Notes under the pieces: generated by a model
Database searches by the model: none
What the model saw: only the letters and a program-made list of their open reading frames with translations
Told to the model about the DNA's origin: nothing
Translations under genes and position numbers: made by a program
Origin: Rhizodiscina lignyota
Taxonomy: Eukaryota; Ascomycota; Dothideomycetes; Aulographales; Rhizodiscinaceae
Direction: 5' to 3'
NCBI GenBank assembly: GCA_010015805.1
Contig: ML978132.1
Span: 124,001 to 188,000 of the forward strand
DNA length: 64,000 nucleotides
Shown here: piece after piece, positions 19,234 through 31,336 of the stretch
Layout: every line of letters begins with the position of its first letter
Position numbering within the stretch: the first letter of the stretch is position 1

Positions 19234-20893
19234 ATGGCGAATTCAATTTACCCGCCATACCCACCGCCTCTCACAGCAGAGCAAACAGAATATCTCTTTA
19301 CAACGTTAAAAGATTGGACAATTGCACATGGGCTTGCGGTTAGACCAGCTCCGGGCTTCGTCTCGAAAGAGCAAGATCCTTCTGGAGTGCTTGCAACCAC
19401 TGCTCCTGTTACACTTTTCCCGAGCCTGTTCCCTCGAAGTTGCTTTGATGAGGCATTAAGTATTCAGGAACTGTACAACGAGTTCTACTCTCGAGTTGCA
19501 AGAGACGAAAGATGGCTGGAAGGAATTGTGAATGAGTACGTCTACGCAGCTCACAGCCGGAAGAGGTCACATCACGTAGTCCTGAGTACTGATATATTTG
19601 CAGACTAATTGGCGTAGATGATTTCATCGCCAATCTATGGCGGATTCATCTCGAAGTGAAGCGAGAAGGCTATGTGCAGGTACAGACCCCCTCGAACATA
19701 TCTTTTCACTCAGCTGATAATATTAGGATCTCTCTCTAGGACTTTTCCGCTCGGACTACATGGTTCACATCAATGACGAAGGCTCTGATAAGAAGCTGCA
19801 AATTAAACAAGTCGAGTTCAACACCATTGCATCGTCGTTCGGCGGTCTTGCATGGGAGGTCTCGACACTTCATAAATACCTTCTCTCGGTCGACGCGTAC
19901 CCAGGAGGCCCTAAAACCGTACCGATGCATGGAAACCTAGCGACAAGCAACTCCGTCCCAGGGCTCGCAGCAGGGCTTGCCGTTGCACACAAAACATATG
20001 AGCCAAGCAACGAATTTAATCGCCTATGTGTAATCTTCCTTGTGCAGGACCCAGAGCGCAATGTCTTTGACCAACGTCATCTAGAATATGCATTGTTGGC
20101 ACAGCACGGCATACGCTCATTTCGACTACCGTGGCAGCGCATCCTACAAGATACTGAGATGACGGCGAAGCGGACGCTGGTGTATAGACCGCCGCATCTT
20201 CCAGACTTGCCCTGTGAAGTCAGTACAATCTATTTCAGAGCCGGCTATTCGCCGGACGAATACAAGAGCGAGCAAGACTGGACGGCTCGACTCCACCTCG
20301 AACGGAGTAGAGCTATCAAGTGTCCGACTGTGCTGACGCAGCTCGCGGGGTGCAAGAAGGTGCAGCAAGTTCTTGCAACGCCAGGCAAGCCGCCTCGGCG
20401 GTTTATGTGCGACGGCGAGAGACTGGCGAAATTGATGCAGACGTTTATGCCAATGTATCCAATGGACGACGGCGAAGCCGGCCAAGAAGGAAAAAGGCTT
20501 GCATTGGATCCAGAGTCAGCAAATAGGTACGTCTTGAAACCTCAGAGAGAAGGCGGCGGCAACAATGTGTACCGAAAGAAGATTCCGGAATTCTTGAAGA
20601 GCATTCCCGAATCACACTGGCCAGCATGGATATTGATGGAGATGATTGAACCCCCGGCGCTCAGAAATGCAATCCTGCGGAACGGCGAGATCCAGGAGGG
20701 TGGTGTCATTGGAGAGCTCGGGGTATATGGAGCTTGCCTGTGGAGAAGTGGGACCGGGGAAGAAGGCCAGGGAGAGATCTTGCGAAACTTCGAGGCCGGG
20801 TACCTTCTCAGGACGAAAGGCGACCAAAGCGAAGAAGGTGGAGTCGCGGCGGGTTTTGGTGCCGTTGACAGTTGTTGCTTGGTTGATCTGTGA
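19234..20893 (+). CDS. GSH2: Glutathione synthetase
   Basis: ATP-dependent ligation of gamma-glutamylcysteine with glycine, the last step of glutathione synthesis, in the cytosol. Exons 19234..19535, 19604..19679 and 19727..20893 (introns 68 and 47 bp) give 514 residues, a normal eukaryotic length. Family landmarks: N-terminal YPPPLTAEQ; the substrate-domain lines LFRSDYMVH and QVEFNTIASSFGGL; the ATP-grasp part with YVLKPQREGGGNNVYRKKIP and ILMEMIEP; and a C-terminal AGYLLRTKG...VAAGFGAVDSCCLVDL end. The start at ATG 19234 gives MANSIYPPYPPPL. It is the first of four + strand genes in this part of the window and has an AP-1-like site in its promoter. Confidence 0.95.
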
Positions 20894-22481
20894 AGTTCGT
20901 GATGATTCATGGAGAACTGTCCGGCTCAATACTCCGTAGAGAGATCTAGATTGCGTTACTGCTAATGCAAATCGCCGAGATGCATCAACTCGCTCGGCCA
21001 TTACTGGAAGTCTTTTGGGGCATTTCGACTTGGGAGGCACAGCGCTTTGTGTGATTACAGAAGCTGGAGACGCAGTGGAAGTGAGTAAGACAAACGTCCG
21101 TTCCTCATAGAGAAACAAGGATAACCTTGCCCAATGACTGCGAACTCATTAACTCTCTGTCCGTCGCACAGCGCCGATAATGCGGATGGCTGGTGGTACA
21201 GCCTCGTCCCGAAGCGAGCTCGCTACACATGTGGTTACGGATAGAGCGTGGCATGTGTCTCTTCGCCGGAGAAGGCATCAATGGCAGCTGGAAGAAAGGA
21301 ATATTTTTCACGGGTGGCGGGTCCAATAAATCGCGTTCTAAACGGGGAATTTCGTCGCGAAATTTGGAGACGAATCTGAAAGCAGAGGTTCCCCTGGCTA
21401 ACGATGGCTTGCGGCCGCTTCCCCCAGCTCTGGCCGCCGCCTGCGTGGCTTGCTGAACATTGGAGCGTCGCGCCCGCTCTCCGCACAACAGCTCCAGTGC
21501 TGCTCCACGGACTTTGCTCCTTTTAGTCCTCCCGATCTCATGCCCAGCCCTGCCGGCTATTCTGCCTTTGGCCTCACGCGTCGAACTCTGCTGTCCCAAT
21601 TGGCTGTGCTGGGGAAATTCCCGGCCTCCATTGGGCAATCGAACCCTGCGAAGATCTCTCCGCTCCTGCAAACGAGCGTCTTGCACGTCGCGGATGCGGC
21701 AGCAAAAGCCTGCTTCCGAGGTGACGACGTGCATTGGAATGCATCCTCCACTTCGAGAACCGGTTGTCATGCTTGCACACCTGTAACAGCAGCATCATCG
21801 GCATGTCATGCCATAATAGCGCAAAGGCCGCGGCTCACTTTCGTCAGCAATTCAGTGCGCGCCTGCGACTGTCAAACTCCAGTGTCGAGAGCCACTCGTT
21901 GTCCCTGAGAACGGGCTCGTTTAGCTCTTCGAGCGCGGTGTGGCGCTCGCACCAGGCGCTGGAACATCGAAATTCGTCGACCAGATGGCACCATGGCTGG
22001 AGGAGGTTTTGATCTCTTTAATTTCCCTTTCTTCATGCGGTTAGCAGGCATTCCCAGTGCAAAGGATTGGCCGATTCAGCCCAAGCTCCCCGACGGTATG
22101 CTGGGGCTTGCATGTTAGGCCTGCTGCTTTCTGCAGATCCCTCTTCTCTGGGTCCATCTCTTTTGGGTTTCTTGATTGAAAGTCACTTCTTCCGTGTTTT
22201 TCAACTCCTTTGCGCTTGTGAGCGTTTCGTGTTCTTATCGCATTGCAGTTCCTTTCGTCATCTCTCTCGTTACACGCGGAGCGCAAGTACTACTAACCAC
22301 TATCGTTCACTTAAGCGCCGTGTACGAATAAATCTAGAGCTTAACGACCACCGACTGAAAGGCTGCGACTTTGCCGCATAGCTTTGGCAATTGTACGTCA
22401 CGGCGGGACTGGTTTTGAGAACATGGCATCGCGATAGCACTGTGAAAACCAAAACACAATCGCTCAGCCACAGCGATCATT
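20894..22481. other. Long intergenic region, no gene seen
   Basis: 1.6 kb of mixed composition between the GSH2 stop and the next + strand start. Long open frames occur at about 21105-21770 (-) and 21450-21908 (+). They start on non-ATG codons or overlap each other on opposite strands, and their products look random. No repeat or RNA gene was recognised. Confidence 0.5.
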
Positions 22482-25400
22482 ATGCGTCTATATCGATTAT
22501 TATTATTATGTTCGCTCCTCCTGGTACTTCTCGTTCAACTCGTCACAGCTACGAATGTCCAACTCGAGGCAAGACAAGACAGCAATAGCCCCTCACCAAC
22601 TCCATCCCGAACGTCATCTAGCGATGACAACAAATCAAGTGTTGCACCTTCGTCGACGGACAAGCTATCACCATCCTCTTCACAGCACAAAAGTGCTAGC
22701 TCGACGGTCCACTCAGCCTCGCAAACTCCAGCACCTTCCTTGACTTCTGCGAGCACGCCGTCGTCATCCAATGGCAAAAATGGTGCGTTACCATCTAGAG
22801 AAGAAGAAATGTACCTCGCGGTTACTGACATTTGTGTTACCAGGCACCACATCAGATGACGGCACCAGCCTGCCTCTCACGCCGAAGATAACGCCTGGCA
22901 TTGGCGTTGCAGGTGCCTTTCTCATGATATCGGGCATTGTGTTCTGTCTTGTGGGAATCAGGAACAAATGGTTTGAGCCTACAATATGCCCGTGTCATAG
23001 AGATACTAACCGTGCCAAGGCTTTATATATCCATGTCCGCAGCGTTCCTCAGCAGCTTGGCTGTTACAGTTCTTATAGTATATCTTATGCACCCACCGGT
23101 GAACGATGCCGTCCAAGGAGGCTTCTTCGTGGCTGCATTCTTCACCGGCTTAATTTTTGGCGCCCTGTCTCTCATATTCACGGACATGACAGAGGGGCTG
23201 GGATGCTTGCTTGGTGGATTTTGTCTTAGCATGTGGTTCTTAGTGCTCAAACCCGATGGCTTGATTGAGTCGCAAGGAGGTAGAGCTATATTCATTGGAG
23301 TCATGAGTGTAGCTTCCTTCTCGTTGTCGTTCAGTCATTATACGAGAAACTACGGCTTAATTTTCTCAATCGCTTTTTCCGGATCCACTGTTACGATACT
23401 GGGTATCGATTGTTTTTCGAGGGCTGGATTGAAAGAGTTTTGGTTGTGGCTCTGGAGTATGCCTTGTTGCAGAATGCTCTTAAATGACCCTAGCTGACCA
23501 GGTAAACAGATCTTAACAGCGATGCATTCCCTCTAAACTCAAACCACTATCCTCAGACACGGGGCATCCGCGTGGAAATTGCCGGCATTGTCCTGATAGC
23601 CCTCTTTGGTCTAATTTCGCAGTTCAAACTGTGGAAGCTCATCAAAGAGCGCCGCGAACGCAAAGACGCCAGTCGCATGCAGGACGAAGTCAATCTCGAG
23701 CAGCTGGAATCAGAGGTTGGACGCCGAATCGAGGATGAAAGTAACCGTGAGCGCGTGAGATGGGAGGCGGTGTACGGTGATAGGGCGAAGGCCCTGGAGA
23801 GTGAGGACAGCATGGCGAAGCCATCTGTCATTGTCAAGGAACTCGCTAACTCGACGAGTGACACGGAGACGTCCAACTCCAGCAAGGATGGGGAAACGAG
23901 GACGCTCTCGAATAGACCGAGCGGAGACGGGAAGCAAGTCACCATTACAGTGCGCAACGAGGATGAGATTCGACAAATTGACGCAGATGGCAACCCGATT
24001 TCAATGGAAAGATCGTTCAGAGACTCTTCCGCGACTGGTAATTCTGGCAGCCGTAAGGTGTCGACAGATGGTGGAAGTGGTGGATATATAAGTGAGAAGC
24101 AATCATTAAGGGCTTCAGGACCAAACCCGCCATTCCTTCCGTTGTCATTCAACTTCGCCTCTGGCGACTTGGGTACCTTTAAGGAAGAGCCAGGTACAGA
24201 CACAGGCTTGCTAGAGCAAAGGCCGGATTCGAGAAGAGGGTCGAAACGGTCATCAGGCGGTCTTATAGCGCGTACCATGTCGAACAGGAGCAGGAAGAAC
24301 CGGAAGTCTACGTCTGAAGAGGACTTGATGATTCCATATGAGGAAGACAGGGCATCATCTGTCGCTGCAACCTATGATATCTTGGACGAAGACCAGATTT
24401 CATTGTCCCAGCACTCCTTCCCACATTCGGATGCCAACTCGGAGCAAGGCGAGAGGCCAGCACAGACCACTCGGCCTACCTCCACAAACGAGGCTGAAAG
24501 CTCCTACAATGTTGACAAGGCTGCTGATGCGGAAGGCGAGCAGGATGGAGAAGAAGATCTGAAGGAGTCACCGAGTCCTACCACAGAACAGAAGACATCT
24601 CCCAAATCGAAAGCGCGTAGGACGTCCAAGAGAATGTCACAAATGTCTGCTCAAGATGAAGAAGGCGGCCCATCCCGGCCGCGGTCACGCGCACCATCTA
24701 GGCCGCAATCACTACATTCTGCAGGAGCTGAGTCATTTGCGGCCAGTCTGGCGGAACATCTGCCCGAGAAGCTCTCAAAGATTGCGTTGTCATATCGTAC
24801 GAATGAGTGGGCGAAACATCTGGAAGTGGCCGAGAAGCCTGATGTTGAAGAAATTGCGGAGCCAGAATCGCCAGGCATACAAGTTGACCCGACATTTGCT
24901 GAGACGGTCAAGAAAGAGTCGGAGGCGAAGAATGTCGATGGAGACAAGACCCCTCCACAGGGCTCCGTCACTGTTAAAGGCAATTCGATCACTGTTGTGC
25001 CACATTCCGAGCGACCGCAGACCTCGTCCGCTGCTGCTCCTCCGCTCCTCCGACAAGGATCGAGTACCACGATTCCTCGACCATCAACCTCTTCGAAGGT
25101 GGCAATGAGACCAGAATCGAGTGTGATCAATATGGGCGGCTCTCTGTCACGTCAGTCATCTGCAACCCGGCTTGCCGTCCGACCACCCAAGCGCACTTCA
25201 TCCGGCCCTATGACTGGCATGACACTGCTTGAATCTCCAGGAGAAGATGAGTCTGATGTCGAGAGAGCTTATGAGACGCTTGTATCTCCGGCGCCAGATA
25301 CTCTCCTTGGAAAGCGAGAGACAATGATGAAGCATCGCGTCTCGTCCATGTCCTTCAACCAATTTGCTTCTACTCCAAACGTCAATGTTCTCCCAGCCTC

Positions 25401-25968
25401 GGAGGCGGGCAGCTTCGCACGGCCCACTTCTCATAATGGGCAGCAAGCCAGTCGAACATCACCCGTGGCCGAGCAGCTCCAGGGCCTCGATGAAGAAGAC
25501 ATGACCCTCGCAGAGCGTCGACAGCTCATCCAAGCACACCGACGTGCATCAGGCGGCATGCCACCGACTTCTGCTCCGCAAGGCGCGCAATCACGGCCAC
25601 AATCCGCACAGCAGCCACTCGGCTCCGTTGCTGTCCCCAACTTCGATTCCCATCAGCCGAAACGCGACGCCTCCTCGATGGACGCCTCCAAGCGCGAAGC
25701 AATGCTCGCATCATGGCGCGCCTCGATGCGTAACGAGTTCTCTGCGACCTCGACACCTACTGGGGCACAGAGGCCTGCACCCGACGAGGGCCGCAGGGCA
25801 ACACTGCTGAACGAGCGGAAGCAGGCGGAGATGATGAAGGCGATGCAGGAGAGGCAGGCAAACGCGAGAGATGCAGCGTTTGATACGGCGATGAGGAGAG
25901 GCGATATGCTCGACCTGCATAAAGAGGCCATGCGGAAGATGCAGGGCCAAGCGAACAGAAACGCTTGA
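22482..25968 (+). CDS. TM7S3/TM198-like (DUF4203) membrane protein with long cytoplasmic tail
   Basis: Four exons, 22482..22782, 22844..22970, 23020..23456 and 23510..25968, encode 1107 residues. A signal peptide (MRLYRLLLLCSLLLVLLVQLVTA) is followed by a Ser/Thr/Pro-rich, probably glycosylated outer segment (to about 105). Then come about seven membrane segments (about 115-330), including GVAGAFLMISGIVFCLVGIR, AVQGGFFVAAFFTGLIFGAL and VEIAGIVLIALFGLISQFK. The remaining roughly 780 residues are a hydrophilic, Ser/Arg/Glu-rich tail with short helices and an ER/KE-rich end. This is the fungal form of the TM198-like family, whose function is not established. The second intron has donor GTTTGA but a clear ACTAAC branch site. 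The joined product matches the family across every junction. Confidence 0.88.
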
Positions 25969-27626
25969 ACCTGCAGCCTCTTAGTTTGATTTGATTTTTT
26001 TTCAGTTCTCTGCTCCTGCTGTCTGTCGTTCCGGCATAGGTTCCAAGAGCCTTCACAGCGCGCTCTTCTTCATTCATTTCTTCAGCGATGTGCTTTATAC
26101 CCCTTGGAATTTGGAACTTTCATCAGCCTTGCTCTAGCAGGCTGGATTTGCGGCATCTGTCATATGCGTTTGTTGCTTCATGTTTACTTTGGAATTGCAC
26201 GTCTACCGACGAACCATAGCAAGGGAATGAGATTACGGGATACACAAAAACGCATTGGAGCTCGGAGGTCACGGACACGGTCTTCACCATATACTACTCA
26301 TAATCTAATCTATTCACAATCCGCCAATTTCTAGTCAGCATCGCTTCGACTTTCAGTTGTACGTACGAGGATAATTGAGAACTGTTCGGATGATGTTGAT
26401 GCCAGCCCCCAGATCTTAGCCCTACCATTCCCCTTCCATCTGCAGCATAGCACAGCAACTGCAACCTTGAAGTGGCCGCTGATTTGCTTTGTCATTCCGC
26501 TGTGGGTCGTATTCGATTCATTGATGTTGCGACATGGGAGGTCAGCAGAAAGCAGAATGACGACAGCCTGCTTGCTTTTCCGCCATTTCGCAAACCTTAA
26601 AGCGACTTGCAACATCAAATGGCTGAGCAGACGCGTGTTGCCTCGCTTGCATACATCACTGAGCTTGCAATGATCTGAAATGGTGCCTGAGGCGTCCATT
26701 CGAACAGTCCTCGGCTGATAGGGGGTGCGTTGGGCAGGAATGTTGCGCTGGTTCCTCCGCAACAGCCTCATGCGCTACGCGGGCTGCATGCACGACGATA
26801 ATCTTCCGACGATTGACGTCTTTGAGCTTCACTTTATGTGATCGGTCGTCCACTTGCATGCCCTCGCGCCGCTGGGATTCGCTGCATCACTTCTCGGAGG
26901 GACCGGTTCAGATTTATAGGCTTGGTGTGATATTTCATAAGCTTTCTCCCGCCGCTACAGCAGAAGCGAAATTGCCGCACGCTTCGTTTGCCTTCGTCTC
27001 TCGTTTTCGGGCGCGACGTGCGAAAGCTTCGCGACCAAGGGCTCGCAGAGAATTATTCAGCTGAGAGGATGTGGAATTGGGAGATGACGTCCTTAAGATC
27101 TACCGGTATGCTCAATCGAATCTGGACGCCGCCCGAAGGTACGGTTCTTATGCTGGCGTTAATCACCGAATCCAGCACTGGACCGTGTGGTTGTCTCCAC
27201 CGCGTGCAATTTCGAATTCCTGAACGGCTTTTAGCTCGCCCATCGAGCAGAGCTAAGAGGCTAAGCCGCGCAAAGTCGCGCGATAATGCGTTCAGAAGGT
27301 AAGGCTAGCAGCTGGCAGACTTCCGAATGCCCTTCTAGTGCCCTTCCTCCTGTTTCTTCTGCTGAAGCATCACGATCGGCCCTGTCAGCCCAATGCTGAT
27401 TTTCCGCCACCAAAGACGAATGGACACTAGCACAGCTGGCACAGGGCAGGGCGTACCCCTGGAAGCATATGGCACTGTCTTTCGGGAATGAGGTGAACGT
27501 TTTCGAGGATCACACTTGGCTCAATGCGTTGCATGTTTTTACGGCTGTCTCTAGGGATGAGATGAAGGAAAGATAGATATAATCGCACATCCGCCTTCTT
27601 CTCCTGTGAGCATTTTTTTGGCCTGA
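25969..27626. other. Long intergenic region, no gene resolved
   Basis: 1.65 kb upstream of the Erf4 coding region. It must contain that gene's promoter and probably its first exon. An ATG at 27420 opens a short in-frame peptide followed by a possible GT donor at 27453. No other product is recognisable. Confidence 0.45.
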
Positions 27627-27722
27627 TCGCTGCACCTACTAGCCGCTCCTTCATCCCACGTCGTTGGCGTCGAGTCGAATTTTGCCGTTGGCACAGGGCA
27701 TGGAGCCCATCATAAGCGAGCA

Positions 27723-29266
27723 GAACCTGCACGTTTCATCAGCACCACGGCGTCCTCTACCGACAACCAACCTTCCACCCAGACCACGGACCCGGCTCAA
27801 GTCGAGACAACTGCTTTGCCAACAGCCCCATCTTCCGTACAACGCTGGAGTCACTTCTTCAATATCGGCCGAGGTCCCTGGCCGAACAACGCGACTCCCA
27901 GACGACCGCGAAGTCCGACCAGACCTAACGTACGGGTCGAGCACCCACAACTCCGCGAAGGAACGCCCAGGAGGACAGAGGGACGAGACGAATACCCGCT
28001 CCTGACGCTCCCTGAGCAGCGTCAAAGTCGGCAGAGCATCTCCGGCAGCCTTGTCGTCGAGCACTCGGCGGGAGGAGGCAGTAGTCGCACCTCAATTGGC
28101 CTGCCCCCAGGCCGCCGAAGCTTCGCGGCAGAACGAGAAGGTGCACAGCAGCAACAACCCACGTCTCCGACATTCACAACAGCGCCGACCACTTCGCGCC
28201 CGCCGCCGTTGACGGAAAAGGGACGAGGGAAACAGCGAGCACCTGAGCCTCCAGAAGACGCTCTCCAGCCACCAGAAGCCGAGTCAAGCTACGAAGCTGC
28301 AGGCACTCCATTTCCCGCACAGCGCAACATGCCACCACCCGGCGGGGCACAGTTCGACAATGCGCCCTCACAGCCTCTCGACCTCGAAGCTCAAAACATC
28401 TCCCGTCTCAAGCGCTCCGGCTCGCGCGCCTCTCTACCGCTATCCGTACAGCCCTCCACACCACACTCTGACGCCGGCACGCGCGACGGACCAGAACCTG
28501 CGTTGCAACCGCCGCCTGGAGGCGAGGAGGAGGACTACCAATGGGGCCCTTCGCACCCTTGTTTCCCTCATCTGAATCCACACGTCCCGCTCGACTCTCC
28601 ACTCTACGAGTCTACGAAGATAATACGCGTGAAAAGAGACTGGATGGTAGCAGGCGATCTGGCACCAACATTTGCGAACCTATATCCCGAGGTGCTGGAT
28701 CCGCTCGTCTCAGAAGAATCGTTCCGCACAATCATCAGGAAGATAAATTCGGAGCTGGTTGCTGCGTTTTCGCCCTTTACCATGAGAGCGTGGATCGATG
28801 CGCTGCTGGGTCTAGCGACGTTCTGGCTATGGGACGACGCAGGCCTGACGGGCGTGAAGAGCAGGTTGAAGCATCTGGAGACGTGGATAGAGCAGTGGAA
28901 TAGAGGGGAAGGAAGCAAAGAGGGCGTGCAGATCATACCATTAAGAAGGACAGGGTACATGACTGTAAGAGCCTCCATTTCTGTTTCAGTCTTCATTCAT
29001 ACGCGCAATCGCATCTGCTTCGAATTTTGTTCGTGCAGTGGCTGACTTCGATATAGCTCGACTTCCAAATTCCAGACCCACATATCGGCCTCGACAACGG
29101 TACCAACGCCGGCTCCACATCGCGCCTCCCCACTAGTACAGATGTGAATAACCCACCTGGACTCGATTCTGCACGCCATGGCGAGCTCGGCCCATATCAG
29201 ATTGTTCAAGACCTCGCCACGCTTAGAGCAGGCGGGATGCAAACTCTGGCGGGGACGGCGCGATGA
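27723..29266 (+). CDS. ERF4: Ras palmitoyltransferase accessory subunit Erf4 (GOLGA7/Erf4 domain), 5' end unresolved
   Basis: Partner of the DHHC enzyme Erf2 in palmitoylating Ras at the ER/Golgi. The Erf4 domain is clear in the last third: TKIIRVKRDWMVAGD, then FANLYPEVLD..VSEESFRTIIRKIN and the membrane-touching helix ALLGLATFWLWDDAG. A 92-bp intron (28965..29056) separates YMT from LDFQIPDPHIGL; the final exon is 29057..29266. The first two thirds are Pro/Ser/Arg-rich and probably disordered. The frame is open from 27627 but has no ATG until deep in the protein, so the initiator must be in an upstream exon. A weak candidate is ATG 27420 joined near 27717. The coordinate given is the first stretch that looks coding. 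About 480 residues are visible. Confidence 0.82.
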
Positions 29267-29811
29267 AAAATAATAATATGCATAGTAGGATAATCGGTAA
29301 TTCACGAAGAGACGCCCGGCGGACTGGACTTCCTTTTGTTATTTGGAGCGTTGAGCGTGGCGCGCATTATGGGTCGGGGCATGGCATTAGTGGGCGTTGA
29401 TAGGGGCAGATGCCAGTTCTTGGTGCACAATGATGGATCGCGAGGATGGCAGCGTATCAAGGACGTTCTTCCTGGTTCTTCTGACCTCTTGTGCTCTTCT
29501 TCGATTTGCTTAGACTCTGTTTTGCTGGCATTGATACCCTTTTTCATTTCGTCTCCGCAGCAATTCGCTGGTTTATTTTCAACGTTAAACAGCTTCAATG
29601 TGACAACCAATCAACGTACCACCAAAACTGCACCAGCGTCGCCGTTGAAAAATCTTTCCAATTCAGTGAAATCACTCAGAGGTCTCTGTGAGGATCAAAC
29701 CCTCCATCTGCTTCCCTTTCTCTTTTCTTCATCTTGCATCTCAAACTTTGAAGAAGTACAACATCAGAGCTCATCTCAGAGCATCACCATCACATCTCAA
29801 ACATCATCAAC
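29267..29811. other. Promoter region of the next small gene
   Basis: 545 bp, becoming CT-rich towards the end (29690-29810), as is common just upstream of fungal start codons. No other feature seen. Confidence 0.5.
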
Positions 29812-30438
29812 ATGTACAGACTCCACAAACCCTCTTCCTTCTACCCTTTCTCCTCCAAGCCCGAGGAGTCAACCTGGACGCTGCGCTACAAAACAGAACC
29901 TCCGCTCTTCTTCTCGCCGCCAATTGTCGAGGAGAACACACGCGCAGACGCCATCTTCGGCCGCCGGGACAAGGTCCCGCCCGAGCTGTTCGCGTGGTAC
30001 CTGTCCTGTACCAGACTGTACGCGCAAGACCCGTTCTGGTGTCCCGGGGCCATCGCCCGCTGGGCAGAAGACGTGAGGCCGGCCCCGCACGAGGAGCTGA
30101 TGGCTGTGATGATGGAGCGAGAGGCGCAGCGGCTGCGCGGGGAGTGGGCAAGGGCGGAGGAGGAGAGAAGGGTCGCTGCGGCTGCACGGGCGAGAAGGCG
30201 GAAGGGGCGTCAGAGGGAAAGGCGGGAGTGGTCGGCGGGGAGGCGGCGGGAGCATGCGAGGGAGGAGGAGGCGCTTGCGCGGGGGCGAAGGGTGCAGGAG
30301 AGGGAAGAGGAGGAGCGTCTGCGGAGAGAGCGAACGCTTGCATGGGCACCGGCCGTGCGCGAGGAAGAGTGGGTGTTGGTGCAGAGCAAAGGTAGGCGGA
30401 GAAGGGGGGTTAGGCACAGAGCGTGTTGTAGTAGTTAG
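29812..30438 (+). CDS. Hypothetical Arg/Glu-rich small protein
   Basis: 208 residues, single exon, not recognised. The ATG at 29812 stands in the context CATCAACATG after a pyrimidine-rich leader, which favours a real start. Residues 1-95 look folded (aromatic and Pro-rich: SFYPFSSKPEES, DPFWCPGAIARW). From about 98 to 180 the chain is a continuous Arg/Glu/Ala-rich helix, strongly charged and possibly coiled-coil. GC content is high in the second half, which keeps frames open on both strands, so part of the apparent coding signal may be compositional. Likely lineage-specific. Confidence 0.5.
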   Translation: MYRLHKPSSFYPFSSKPEESTWTLRYKTEPPLFFSPPIVEENTRADAIFGRRDKVPPELFAWYLSCTRLYAQDPFWCPGAIARWAEDVRPAPHEELMAVMMEREAQRLRGEWARAEEERRVAAAARARRRKGRQRERREWSAGRRREHAREEEALARGRRVQEREEEERLRRERTLAWAPAVREEEWVLVQSKGRRRRGVRHRACCSS

Positions 30439-31336
30439 GGCATCAATTGGCATAGAGTTTCGTTCGTCCTGTGTTCACTTCCGCTGTAGTCGCACCGACA
30501 GCTCGAGCCAGGTGCAATATCACATTTACTCCGCTCGACTTAGGTCACGTTGCTTGTGCTCCACGGTATTCAAGTAAACTTTGAATATGCGCCAACGAAT
30601 TGTGAACATATATGTGAAATAGTAGACTAACCATCGTCAAGTACTTCGTTCCATTGACGCCGGTGTCAATGTGATGTGGCCAATGTCGCAGTGCCTTGTT
30701 GAATCTCGAACGCATAGACGTGCCAATATTTCTTCCTCAGGCGCCAGCACAAGGCTGACAACGAAATGAAAAAATATTGGCACCAACTGCATAAAGCCTG
30801 CACAGTAGTCAGCATCGTCTGCCAAATCGGACTGCTTTGATGCGTCGGAGTGTCACAACTCACCAAAGTTGGTGCAAAAGCTCTCCGTGCAACCTCCCTT
30901 TACATTCTTCCTCATTTATCCGCCCTCAGTCATCGGTCGCTCGAAGGGTATTCATAAACCGTAAACGCATCACAATAACAAAAGAAAGAGGAAGCAAGAA
31001 TAGAAAAGGGAAAGCGGAAGAGAAGACCCAAAAACAGGTGAAGGCGAGGAGGGAGCATGTGTGGAAGAGGATACATAGGTGAATAGGGGTGCGGAGAGAG
31101 GATACAGGCGGCAGAGGATATAGCAGAAGGAATCGGAAGAGAGGCGGAAGAGAAGCGGTATAGGTGAGGAGGTGAGCGGAAGAGAGGCAGGAGAGAGGGT
31201 CTACATAGGTGTATCGGAGGCGGTGAACGCGCGAGTAGGAGGAGTGCAGAGGAAGAAAGAATGACGGAGGTGAAGGTGCATAGGTAATTGCAGCGAAAGG
31301 AGAGGAAAGGGATAGGAAGTGAAATATAAGAGATAC
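30439..31336. other. Intergenic, becoming strongly purine-rich on the + strand
   Basis: About 900 bp. From roughly 30,960 the + strand is dominated by G and A (many GGAAGAG/GGCGGAAGAG runs) up to the mini-intron gene. No gene seen. It may be transcribed as the 3' untranslated part of that - strand gene. Confidence 0.5.

Noticed and set aside
21620-21650. tRNA B-box-like GGTTCGAT on the - strand
   Set aside because: The flanking bases cannot form a T-stem and no A-box is found at the right distance.
21450-21908. 152-codon + strand frame in the GSH2 downstream spacer
   Set aside because: Starts on TTG, overlaps equally long frames on the other strand, and the product looks random.
29807-30453. 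Long - strand frames opposite the Arg/Glu-rich small gene
   Set aside because: GC-rich composition keeps several frames open. The + strand frame has the better start context and a CT-rich leader.
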